6,538 nucleotides of DNA. It comes from Acidobacteriota bacterium (GTDB taxonomy: Bacteria; Acidobacteriota; Thermoanaerobaculia; Gp7-AA8). The notes under the pieces were generated by a model. That model had not been told where the DNA came from and did no database searches. It worked only from the letters and a program-made list of their open reading frames with translations. Within the stretch, counting starts at the first letter, position 1. Every line of letters begins with the position of its first letter. This document shows, piece after piece, positions 1 to 5,219 of the stretch. The position numbers and the translations under genes were made by a program. The DNA is taken from positions 4,068-10,605 of the forward strand of contig QHVY01000109.1 in assembly GCA_003223695.1 (NCBI GenBank), written 5' to 3'.

Positions 1-33
1 GCACTGGGCACTGGGCACTGGGCACTGGGCACT
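1..33. repeat. Tandem heptamer repeat (GCACTGG)n, cut by window edge
   Basis: Four perfect head-to-tail copies of the 7-base unit GCACTGG fill positions 1-28, followed by a partial copy GCACT at 29-33. The array starts at the first base of the window, so it probably continues to the left. It ends four bases before the stop codon of the minus-strand radical SAM gene, so it lies in that gene's 3' flank. Read as GGCACTG, the unit differs by one base from the GGCACTC unit of the element at 5184-5214, so the two are probably the same repeat family. If an opposite arm lies to the left, the whole could act as a hairpin terminator, but that cannot be seen here. Confidence 0.85.
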
Positions 34-37
34 TCGT

Positions 38-1090
38 CTACCGTTCCCGCGCAAAAATACAGTTGCGGCAAATGAAGTCCGCGGGCGCTTCTTCCAAGCC
101 GTATACCCATCGCCTCAACTTTGCCACCTCGTTGCCCTCCAGGACTTCGGCGATCGTGTTTTTTGTCAGATCACCTACGACGTATTTCTCGTCGTAGTCC
201 TCGCAACAGAGGACGCACTTGCCGCGCGGCGTGATGTGCATATGCTGCAGCGGACGCGAACCGACGTTGTCGCACCCGGCGAGATGCCGCTTGCGCTCCG
301 GCGGCTTCAAACCGACGTCCAGCCATCCGGCGCGGTCCATCACCACATGCCGCTCGATTTCGAATCGGGTTCCGCCGAATCGCTGGCGGATCGCCTCGAA
401 ATCGCGATCGTGCTGTTCGTCGCCGATTCCGAGTACGACGATATTCATGCGATCCGCGAGATGAAGATTCTTTGCGTAATCGAGATTCCGCAAGACGACG
501 CCGAGGTGATCTTCGCCGCGGTCGTGTTGATAGCGATGGCGATCGAGGGTCGACAGATTGATGCAGAGATAGCGCAGCGGGCCGGCTTCGACGAGCGCGT
601 CGACTTTTGACGGGATCAGACCCGTGCCGTTGCTGAGAATGGCCACCGGAAGATCGGCAGCGAAAAGCGTGCGGCACTGATCGACAAAGCGCCTATCGAG
701 CGTCGGCTCGTTGTAGCTCTGCAGAAAAACACTCTCGATCGTCGGCCGGTAATTAGTCAACATATTGACTATGTGCTCGAAGAACTCTACCGGCATCGAA
801 ATGTCTTCGCGCGGAGCAATGGAGACGGGGCAGAAGTAACACTTCTGATTACAGGCGGTCATCGTCTCGAGCGAGACGACCTTCAGGTGATAGCGGCGAG
901 AAACATCATCACGAACGGTCCAGCCGTCGCGCTCCAGGCCCTCACCTGACGCACCTCCATCGATAAATGCCCGAACGACGGCGTACTGCGCATCGGCTGG
1001 TGTGAGTTGGCGATCCGTGAGTGGGTTATAGATCCGATCTGCATCAACGTGCAGAAAAGGGTTCAAATGCAGATCGGTCGACACGGGCAT
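38..1090 (-). CDS. Radical SAM/SPASM domain protein
   Basis: This 350-residue protein is a radical SAM enzyme of unknown substrate, expected to be cytoplasmic. Residues 80-87 carry the CxxxCxxC motif (C80, C84, C87) that binds the SAM-cleaving 4Fe-4S cluster. It is followed by SYNEPT at 125-130 in the place of the usual GGEP motif, then SNGT at 153-156. The C-terminus is SPASM-like: C273, C292, C295, C296, a GDLTKNTIAEV stretch near 306-316, and CRNC with C341 and C344. These cysteines should hold at least one auxiliary iron-sulfur cluster. Residues 1-68 precede the barrel and are not a domain I recognise. Known relatives modify peptides, sugars or cofactors. No precursor peptide gene lies beside it, and the divergent methyltransferase and glycosyltransferase genes hint at a role in glycan or natural-product modification (inference). 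The ATG at 1090 is the only Met before residue 77, and a promoter sits directly in front of it. Confidence 0.9.
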   Translation of the reverse strand: MPVSTDLHLNPFLHVDADRIYNPLTDRQLTPADAQYAVVRAFIDGGASGEGLERDGWTVRDDVSRRYHLKVVSLETMTACNQKCYFCPVSIAPREDISMPVEFFEHIVNMLTNYRPTIESVFLQSYNEPTLDRRFVDQCRTLFAADLPVAILSNGTGLIPSKVDALVEAGPLRYLCINLSTLDRHRYQHDRGEDHLGVVLRNLDYAKNLHLADRMNIVVLGIGDEQHDRDFEAIRQRFGGTRFEIERHVVMDRAGWLDVGLKPPERKRHLAGCDNVGSRPLQHMHITPRGKCVLCCEDYDEKYVVGDLTKNTIAEVLEGNEVAKLRRWVYGLEEAPADFICRNCIFARER

Positions 1091-1096
1091 GTAACG

Positions 1097-1126
1097 AATA
1101 TACGGCTCTTATTGTCTGGCTGTCTA
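1097..1126 (-). promoter_or_regulatory. Sigma70-like promoter of the radical SAM gene, probably leaderless
   Basis: On the minus strand TAGACA (1126-1121, 5 of 6 to the -35 consensus) is followed after 18 bases by TATATT (1102-1097, 5 of 6 to the -10 consensus). The -10 box ends six bases before the ATG at 1090. A normal start site 6-8 bases downstream would therefore fall on or next to the start codon, giving a transcript with no leader. This agrees with the absence of a Shine-Dalgarno sequence. The boxes were judged by eye and no score was computed. Confidence 0.5.
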
Positions 1127-1143
1127 AACGCGCAGCAGAAAAT

Positions 1144-1220
1144 GAAGAATTTCGAATTTCGAATGAAGAATTGAGAAATTCTTCATTCTTCATTCTTCAT
1201 TCGAAATTCGAAATTTCTTC
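1144..1220. repeat. AT-rich heptamer-periodic inverted repeat in the divergent intergenic gap
   Basis: The left arm at about 1144-1170 (GAAGAATTTCGAATTTCGAA and on) is the reverse complement of the right arm at about 1193-1220, apart from one inserted base. The sequence is built of 7-base steps. On the left these are TTTCGAA, TTTCGAA, TGAAGAA and TTGAGAA. On the right they are ATTCTTC three times (1178-1198) followed by ATTCGAA and ATTCGAA. It is far more AT-rich than the surrounding genes and occupies about half of the 151-base gap between the divergent starts at 1090 and 1242. It can form a long hairpin on either strand. It resembles dispersed intergenic repeats; a regulatory role is not shown. 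Confidence 0.85.
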
Positions 1221-1241
1221 TATTGACAGTCATCACCGTCC

Positions 1242-2414
1242 ATGCGAAACACCTTCAACATGATCGCCATCCTCTTTCCACGCTTCGATCACCCGGCGAT
1301 CGAGGAGCGCTATGCCAGCTGGCAAAGCCAAATGCTCTTGAAGCGAGAAGAGGGCGTCGAGTTTGTGCTTTACGACCCGCAGGAGCCGGCGTCGCTTGCC
1401 GCGGGCCTGATCGAAAGCGAACACGCTCTGGTGATCACTGACCCGCTCCTGCTTCCGCCGAAGCGGCTGGCGTCGCGCCTTCGAGACGTGCTCGTCCATA
1501 CGCCCGAGGTCGTCGCCGCCCTGCCAGTGAGCAACGAAGCGGAAAATGTTGCGCAGCGGCGGAGCCCCGCCGCGCCCTATTTGACCCTCCGCGAGCTGCA
1601 GCAGGTCACAGCCGACATGCAGAAAGCCGAGGCGGGGGCCGAGCGCGTGAAGTGGGACAAATCCGACCCGGCAGCGTATCTCTGTCGCACGGCATTTCTC
1701 GACGAGATCGACGACCCTGCTCGCCGGGCGATCGACGGTCATGAGGTCGTCATCTCGGCAAACGATTATGTCCACCGATGGAGCTCGTTGCGCGGCCAGA
1801 CGCGAGAAGATCTACTGGCGCGCGTGAGCGGCGACGCGAAATCGATTCTCGAATTCGGCTGCGGCGAAGCGCCGCTGGGCGCCGCGCTGAAGGCCAGACA
1901 GAAATGTCGCGTCGTCGGGATCGAGCTTGACCCGCGCGCCGCAGCAGTCGCGCGCAAGCGAATCGACGACGTCTACTGCGGCGACGCGCGAGAAATCGTC
2001 GCGTTGATGCGCGAGCAGTTTGACTGGATCATCGGCGGCGACATTGTCGAGCATCTCGATGAGCCGTGGTCATTTCTGTCCGAGCTGCGACATGTGTGCG
2101 CGCCGGGAGGGCATCTTCTTCTCAGTATTCCTAACGTCGCGCACGGCGCGGTCATCGCCGATCTGTTACAGGGACGATTCGATTACGTCTACATGGGCCT
2201 GACCTGCGTCGGACATCTGCGATTTTTCACGCGCCGATCAATCGAAGAGATGCTGACGATTGCCGGCTGGACGATCGTGGACATCGCTCCACAGGAAACG
2301 GTGATTACGCGCGGTCGCGAAGAGCTCCTTTCGCTGCTCGCCGGGTCTCGATTTCCGCACTCGAAAGATGATCTGCTGCCATCCGGCTACTACGTCATCG
2401 CGCAGAATCTCTGA
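1242..2414 (+). CDS. SAM-dependent methyltransferase with glycosyltransferase-like N-terminal region
   Basis: The C-terminal half (about 198-390 of 390 residues) is a class I methyltransferase. Motif I is ILEFGCGEAPLG at 202-213, with Ala210 in place of the third glycine. The strand-2 acid is E228 in VVGIELD, and D248 and GGDIVEHL (265-272) follow. CAPGGHLLLSIPN (286-298) completes the core. The N-terminal part (about 8-185) has no such motifs. ITDP (65-68), ALPVSNEAENVAQRR and YLCRTAFLDEI in order, ending in DYVHRWSSLRGQ, recall a degenerate GT-A/GT2-type fold (inference). The methyl acceptor is unknown; the coupled GT4 gene downstream suggests a sugar or glycolipid. The stop overlaps the next start by one base (TGATG). 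I used the ATG at 1242; the ATG at 1260, directly before the first beta strand (MIAILFPRF), is equally possible. Neither has a Shine-Dalgarno sequence. Confidence 0.88.
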   Translation: MRNTFNMIAILFPRFDHPAIEERYASWQSQMLLKREEGVEFVLYDPQEPASLAAGLIESEHALVITDPLLLPPKRLASRLRDVLVHTPEVVAALPVSNEAENVAQRRSPAAPYLTLRELQQVTADMQKAEAGAERVKWDKSDPAAYLCRTAFLDEIDDPARRAIDGHEVVISANDYVHRWSSLRGQTREDLLARVSGDAKSILEFGCGEAPLGAALKARQKCRVVGIELDPRAAAVARKRIDDVYCGDAREIVALMREQFDWIIGGDIVEHLDEPWSFLSELRHVCAPGGHLLLSIPNVAHGAVIADLLQGRFDYVYMGLTCVGHLRFFTRRSIEEMLTIAGWTIVDIAPQETVITRGREELLSLLAGSRFPHSKDDLLPSGYYVIAQNL

Positions 2415-3424
2415 TGGCCGGCCCGCTTCGCATCACTTACCTTCTCGAAGATACCGACCTCTCCGGCGGCGTTCGCGTGCAGCTCGCGCAGGCGGATGCA
2501 CTCATCGCTCGCGGCCACCGCGTGCGTCTGGTCACGAAAGGACTGCCACTCACCTGGCGCAACTCGCGGGCCGAATGGGTCTACGTCGATGACTTTCCGC
2601 AGTACGACGCACGTGAAGACGATTTCGTCGTCGGCACCTTCTGGACGACTGTCGAGCCGGCCTGGAACCTCGCTCGTGAGCGAGCAGTGCATCTGACTCA
2701 GGGGTACGAAGGTGCGTTCACTGCCTATCAGCAGATCAAACCGCAAATCGACGTCGCGTACCGGCTGCCAATTCCGAAGCTCATCGTCACGCCGTCGCTG
2801 ACTCCAATTCTCCAACAATTTACAAACGACATCACGTACGTCGGACAAATCGTCGAGGATGAGTTCTACCGAGCGCGCGTTCCGCCGGAGAATGAGCCGA
2901 TGCGCGTTCTTCTCTCCGGTCAATCGCAAGCGGACATGAAAGGAATTCATGAGGGATACGGCGCGGTGGCCCACGCCAGGTGGTTCCATCAAAAATTCGA
3001 TCTCGTTCGCGTATCACCATGGGCTCCGTCGCGCGATGAGCCGCTCGATTCTGTGCAGGAGTTTCACGTCGCGCTCAACACATCGGAAATGACGCGGCTG
3101 ATGCATTCATGCGACGTGCTCATCGCGCCGAATCATCGCGAGGAAGGCTTTGGTTTGCCCGCCGCGGAGGCGCTGGCCTCGGGAATCCCGACGGTGTTGA
3201 CCTCGATTCCGTCGTATCTCGCGTTCGACGACACGCGTGACTTCGCCCTCTTCGCGCCCGAAGAAAATGCAGTGGAGCTCGGAGAGAAGTTGATCGAATT
3301 GCTGAGCGAGCCCGCGACCCGACAGCGTGTGCGTCAACGTGGCCGCGAAGTCGCGGAGCAATGGAGAGCGCCACTGGTGGCGGAACGGCTGGAAAAATTT
3401 TTTCTGGGGAGACGTCGCGCATGA
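2414..3424 (+). CDS. GT4-family (GT-B fold) glycosyltransferase
   Basis: This 336-residue protein is a retaining GT-B glycosyltransferase that should move a sugar from a nucleotide donor to an unknown acceptor at the cytoplasmic face. The N-terminal domain opens with a beta strand and glycine turn (LRITYLLEDTDLSGGVRVQL, 5-24) and the helix AQADALIARGH (25-35), typical of GT4 enzymes. The C-terminal domain has the EX7E signature at E244 and E252 within EEGFGLPAAEALASGIPTV (243-261), which contacts the donor. LLSGQSQADMKG (166-177) occupies the usual inter-domain strand position. The protein is somewhat short for GT4 but both domains are present. It overlaps the methyltransferase stop by one base and has no Shine-Dalgarno sequence, so it is probably read by translational coupling. 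The donor and acceptor sugars cannot be told from sequence. Confidence 0.9.
   Translation: MAGPLRITYLLEDTDLSGGVRVQLAQADALIARGHRVRLVTKGLPLTWRNSRAEWVYVDDFPQYDAREDDFVVGTFWTTVEPAWNLARERAVHLTQGYEGAFTAYQQIKPQIDVAYRLPIPKLIVTPSLTPILQQFTNDITYVGQIVEDEFYRARVPPENEPMRVLLSGQSQADMKGIHEGYGAVAHARWFHQKFDLVRVSPWAPSRDEPLDSVQEFHVALNTSEMTRLMHSCDVLIAPNHREEGFGLPAAEALASGIPTVLTSIPSYLAFDDTRDFALFAPEENAVELGEKLIELLSEPATRQRVRQRGREVAEQWRAPLVAERLEKFFLGRRRA
3406..3411 (+). promoter_or_regulatory. Ribosome binding site of the hydrolase gene
   Basis: GGGGAG lies nine bases before the ATG at 3421, inside the end of the glycosyltransferase gene. It is the only convincing Shine-Dalgarno sequence in the window, and it decides the start at 3421 over the upstream in-frame ATG at 3361. 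Confidence 0.6.
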
Positions 3425-4119
3425 GTCTGACTCGGCGCGAATTGATCTTGCTTGGCTTCGCTGCTGCTTGCGCCTCGGCCGATCCGCCGGAGAAGCTCCG
3501 CGTTCGGCCTAACACACGCCGCTCTATTGGGCCGGGACTGCATGCGCTGGAGCTCGAACGCCGTGCGCTGTTGTACGTTCCGCAAAACAGCCGGGCATTC
3601 GCTCTCGTCCTTCACGGCGCGAATGGCTCTCCCGATCGCATGATCGAGCGTCTCGGCTCGCAGGCCGATGAATTCGGTGTGATCCTTCTCGCGCCAAAGT
3701 CCGAAGGGATGACGTGGGACGCGATCCGCCGCAGATTTGGTCCCGACATCCTCTTTCTCAACAACGCGCTCGGCGCCGCATTCGCGCGCTGCAGTTTCGA
3801 TCCGAAGCTGCTCGCGGTCAGCGGCTTCTCCGACGGCGCGACCTACGCACTGGCCATCGGTCTTGCCAACGGCGATCTGTTCTCGCATATCGCTGCGTTC
3901 TCGCCAGGGTTCCTCATTCCCGTGCAGCGACTGGGAACGCCGCGATTTTTCCTCTCGCACGGCACGCACGATGACGTACTGCCGATCGACCATGCCAGCC
4001 GCCCGATTGCGCGAGATCTTGGAAGAATGAATCTGAGCGTCAAGCTGCGCGAGTTCGACGGCGGCCACATACTTCCGCCGGAGATCGTGCGCGAAGCGTT
4101 TCAGTGGCTGTCAGGCTGA
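3421..4119 (+). CDS. Exported alpha/beta hydrolase (esterase-like)
   Basis: A 232-residue serine hydrolase of the esterase/phospholipase/polyhydroxybutyrate-depolymerase-like group; the substrate is unknown. LVLHGANG (62-69) gives the oxyanion HG. GFSDG at 135-139 holds the nucleophile S137, HGTHDDVLP (180-188) gives the probable acid D184, and GGH ends in the catalytic H216. The N-terminus looks like a signal: twin arginines R5-R6 in LTRRELILLG, a hydrophobic run, then AAAC with C17 as a possible weak lipobox, or cleavage after ASA (18-20). Export, perhaps by Tat and perhaps as a lipoprotein, is therefore likely but not certain. The start overlaps the glycosyltransferase stop by four bases (ATGA). 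The enzyme may act on the product of the upstream genes, for example by deacylation at the surface (inference). Confidence 0.85.
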   Translation: MSLTRRELILLGFAAACASADPPEKLRVRPNTRRSIGPGLHALELERRALLYVPQNSRAFALVLHGANGSPDRMIERLGSQADEFGVILLAPKSEGMTWDAIRRRFGPDILFLNNALGAAFARCSFDPKLLAVSGFSDGATYALAIGLANGDLFSHIAAFSPGFLIPVQRLGTPRFFLSHGTHDDVLPIDHASRPIARDLGRMNLSVKLREFDGGHILPPEIVREAFQWLSG

Positions 4120-4431
4120 TCGCTCCACCACGACCGCAGTGCCGTAGCACAACACCTCGGTGACTCCCTGCATCACCTCCGTCGCGTCATAGCGGACTCC
4201 GACGACAGCATTTGCGCCGAGTTGCGCAGCGTGCTGCATCATCAGCTCAAACGCCTCCTCACGCGTCTTCTCGCAGAGCTCGGTGAAAATGGTGATGTTG
4301 CCGCCAACGAGCGTCTGCAAACTCGCTCCGACAGTACCGAAGATCGATCGCGATCGGACGGTGATTCCTCGCACGATGCCGACGTGTTTGGTGGTTCGGA
4401 ATCCCTCGAGTTCAAAAGCGGTCGTGGCCAT
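4111..4431 (-). CDS. ybjQ: YbjQ/UPF0145 family protein
   Basis: A small protein of 106 residues belonging to the YbjQ (UPF0145) family, described as possible heavy-metal binding; its real function is not established. The family pattern is clear: TT...LEG near the start, VGIVRG, the central IFGTVGASLQTLVGGN stretch, then TREEAFELMMQHAAQLGANA followed by VVGVRYD, and a closing strand with YGTAVVV. Length and the position of LEG match the E. coli protein best if translation starts at the second Met (4431). An upstream ATG at 4443 would add MNRT. No Shine-Dalgarno sequence is seen for either. Its 3' end overlaps the convergent hydrolase gene by nine bases, and its 5' end faces nuoB across a short divergent gap. 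Confidence 0.9.
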   Translation of the reverse strand: MATTAFELEGFRTTKHVGIVRGITVRSRSIFGTVGASLQTLVGGNITIFTELCEKTREEAFELMMQHAAQLGANAVVGVRYDATEVMQGVTEVLCYGTAVVVERSA

Positions 4432-4470
4432 GGTTCGATTCATGCGCGCATGCTACGCCGCGCCGCGAGC

Positions 4471-4499
4471 TTGTGAAAGTTTTCCCAAGCGCCTAGAAT
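4471..4499 (+). promoter_or_regulatory. Probable sigma70-like promoter of the nuoB-nuoCD genes
   Basis: TTGTGA (4471-4476, 4 of 6 to the -35 consensus) is separated by exactly 17 bases from TAGAAT (4494-4499, 5 of 6 to the -10 consensus). Transcription would start near 4506, about 47 bases before the nuoB ATG. The site lies in the divergent gap between the YbjQ gene and nuoB, where a promoter for the respiratory genes is expected. Confidence 0.5.
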
Positions 4500-4516
4500 T
4501 CGCGTCGCCCGCATCT

Positions 4517-4550
4517 GGCGCGTGTGGCATCATCCGCGCCGCGCCTTTTT
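4517..4550 (+). terminator. Hairpin plus T-run in the nuoB leader (possible attenuator)
   Basis: GGCGCG (4517-4522) can pair with CGCGCC at 4540-4545, which is followed at once by TTTTT (4546-4550). This has the layout of an intrinsic terminator, on the plus strand, between the proposed nuo promoter and the nuoB start at 4553. The stem is only six pairs with a 17-base loop, and an alternative partner CGCGCC exists at 4535-4540. It may be a weak attenuator or chance in GC-rich DNA. Confidence 0.25.
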
Positions 4551-4552
4551 GT

Positions 4553-5137
4553 ATGCCTGCACAGAAATTCGAAAAGCCTGACTCGATCATCGCCCGCAAA
4601 GAAGCTCTGGCGCCCGGCGAGGATGCCGAAAAGGGGCTGATCACGCTTCCAGGCGAAGCAGATCGTGAGATCGAGGGCCTGGCAGGCGGTACGTACCTGA
4701 CGTCGAAGCTCGACCTGCTGGTCGGCTGGGCGCGCGGCAACTCGCTCTGGCCGCTGCCGTTCGGCACAGCATGCTGCGCGATCGAGTTCATGTCGATGGT
4801 GTCGTCGCACTATGACATCGCGCGATTTGGTGCCGAGGTCGTGCGCTTTTCACCGAGGCAGGCGGACGTGATCATCGTGGCGGGGACGATCGTCGACAAA
4901 ATGGCCCCCGTTCTCAAGAAAATTTACGACCAGATGCCCGAGCCGAAGTACGTGATTTCCATGGGCGCCTGCGCGACGTCCGGCGGCTTCTATCGGCAGT
5001 ATCACGTCATGCAGGGCATCGACGAGATCATCCCCGTTGACATCTGGGTCCCCGGCTGCCCGCCCACACCCGAGGGGCTGATGTACGGCATTTTGAAGCT
5101 CAAAGAAAAGATTGAGCGCGGAGAGATTCGGAGATGA
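4553..5137 (+). CDS. nuoB: NADH-quinone oxidoreductase subunit B
   Basis: NuoB (194 residues) is the peripheral-arm subunit of complex I that holds cluster N2, the last iron-sulfur centre before quinone. The four N2 ligands are all visible: the adjacent pair C74-C75 in GTACCAIEFM, C140 in SMGACATSGG, and C169 in VPGCPPTPEG. The family blocks HYDIARFGAEVVRFSPRQAD (86-105) and MAPVLKKIYDQMPEPK (117-132) are intact. The N-terminus to about residue 48 is a longer, less conserved extension. I chose the ATG at 4553 because it is the only Met before residue 80. An upstream in-frame ATG at 4442 would overlap the YbjQ gene and translate through the promoter. There is no Shine-Dalgarno sequence; the bases before the ATG are a T-run. 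No nuoA precedes it, so that subunit must be encoded elsewhere. Confidence 0.96.
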   Translation: MPAQKFEKPDSIIARKEALAPGEDAEKGLITLPGEADREIEGLAGGTYLTSKLDLLVGWARGNSLWPLPFGTACCAIEFMSMVSSHYDIARFGAEVVRFSPRQADVIIVAGTIVDKMAPVLKKIYDQMPEPKYVISMGACATSGGFYRQYHVMQGIDEIIPVDIWVPGCPPTPEGLMYGILKLKEKIERGEIRR

Positions 5138-5139
5138 AA

Positions 5140-5214
5140 GTGCCGAGTGCCGGGTGCCGAGTGCGAAGATTCAGTGCGCTTAAACTCGGCACTCGGTACT
5201 CGGCACCCGGCACT
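5140..5214. repeat. Heptamer-periodic inverted repeat between nuoB and nuoCD
   Basis: The left arm (5140-5164) is GTGCCGA, GTGCCGG, GTGCCGA, GTGC. The right arm (5184-5214) is ACTCGGC, ACTCGGT, ACTCGGC, ACCCGGC, ACT. Bases 5146-5164 pair with 5196-5214 over 19 positions with one G-T wobble, leaving a 31-base loop. The variant unit GTGCCGG lines up with the variant ACCCGGC, so the symmetry is kept at the odd unit too. The element fills nearly all of the 82-base gap and ends five bases before the nuoCD ATG. It could act as an mRNA stabiliser, a partial terminator or a block on ribosome access; none is shown. Confidence 0.9.
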
Positions 5215-5219
5215 GCGTC

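Noticed and set aside
1223..1228. Perfect TTGACA in front of the methyltransferase gene
   Set aside because: No acceptable -10 box lies 16-18 bases downstream, where the sequence is already in or at the coding region, so I do not call a promoter.
1021..1263. Plus-strand frame of 80 codons in the divergent gap, considered as a precursor peptide for the radical SAM enzyme
   Set aside because: It starts inside the radical SAM gene, translates through the inverted repeat and overlaps the methyltransferase start; it has no ribosome binding site or leader-core look.
1233..1775. Minus-strand open frame of 180 codons opposite the methyltransferase N-terminal half
   Set aside because: The plus-strand frame continues without break into the methyltransferase core; the antisense product has no recognisable domain.
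2390..2992. Minus-strand open frame of 200 codons opposite the glycosyltransferase gene
   Set aside because: It shows no family motif and overlaps a clear GT4 gene, so it is a shadow.
3334..4068. Minus-strand open frame of 244 codons opposite the hydrolase gene
   Set aside because: It is Arg/Ala/Glu-rich with no recognisable motif and lies opposite a gene with a full catalytic triad; long antisense frames are common in GC-rich DNA.
4283..4552. Longer NuoB frame starting at 4283 or 4442
   Set aside because: The extra part overlaps the YbjQ gene or its 5' region and the nuo promoter, and does not resemble NuoB.
5140..5214. Possible CRISPR array
   Set aside because: The repeats are 7-base units with no spacers and in inverted arms; no cas gene is present.
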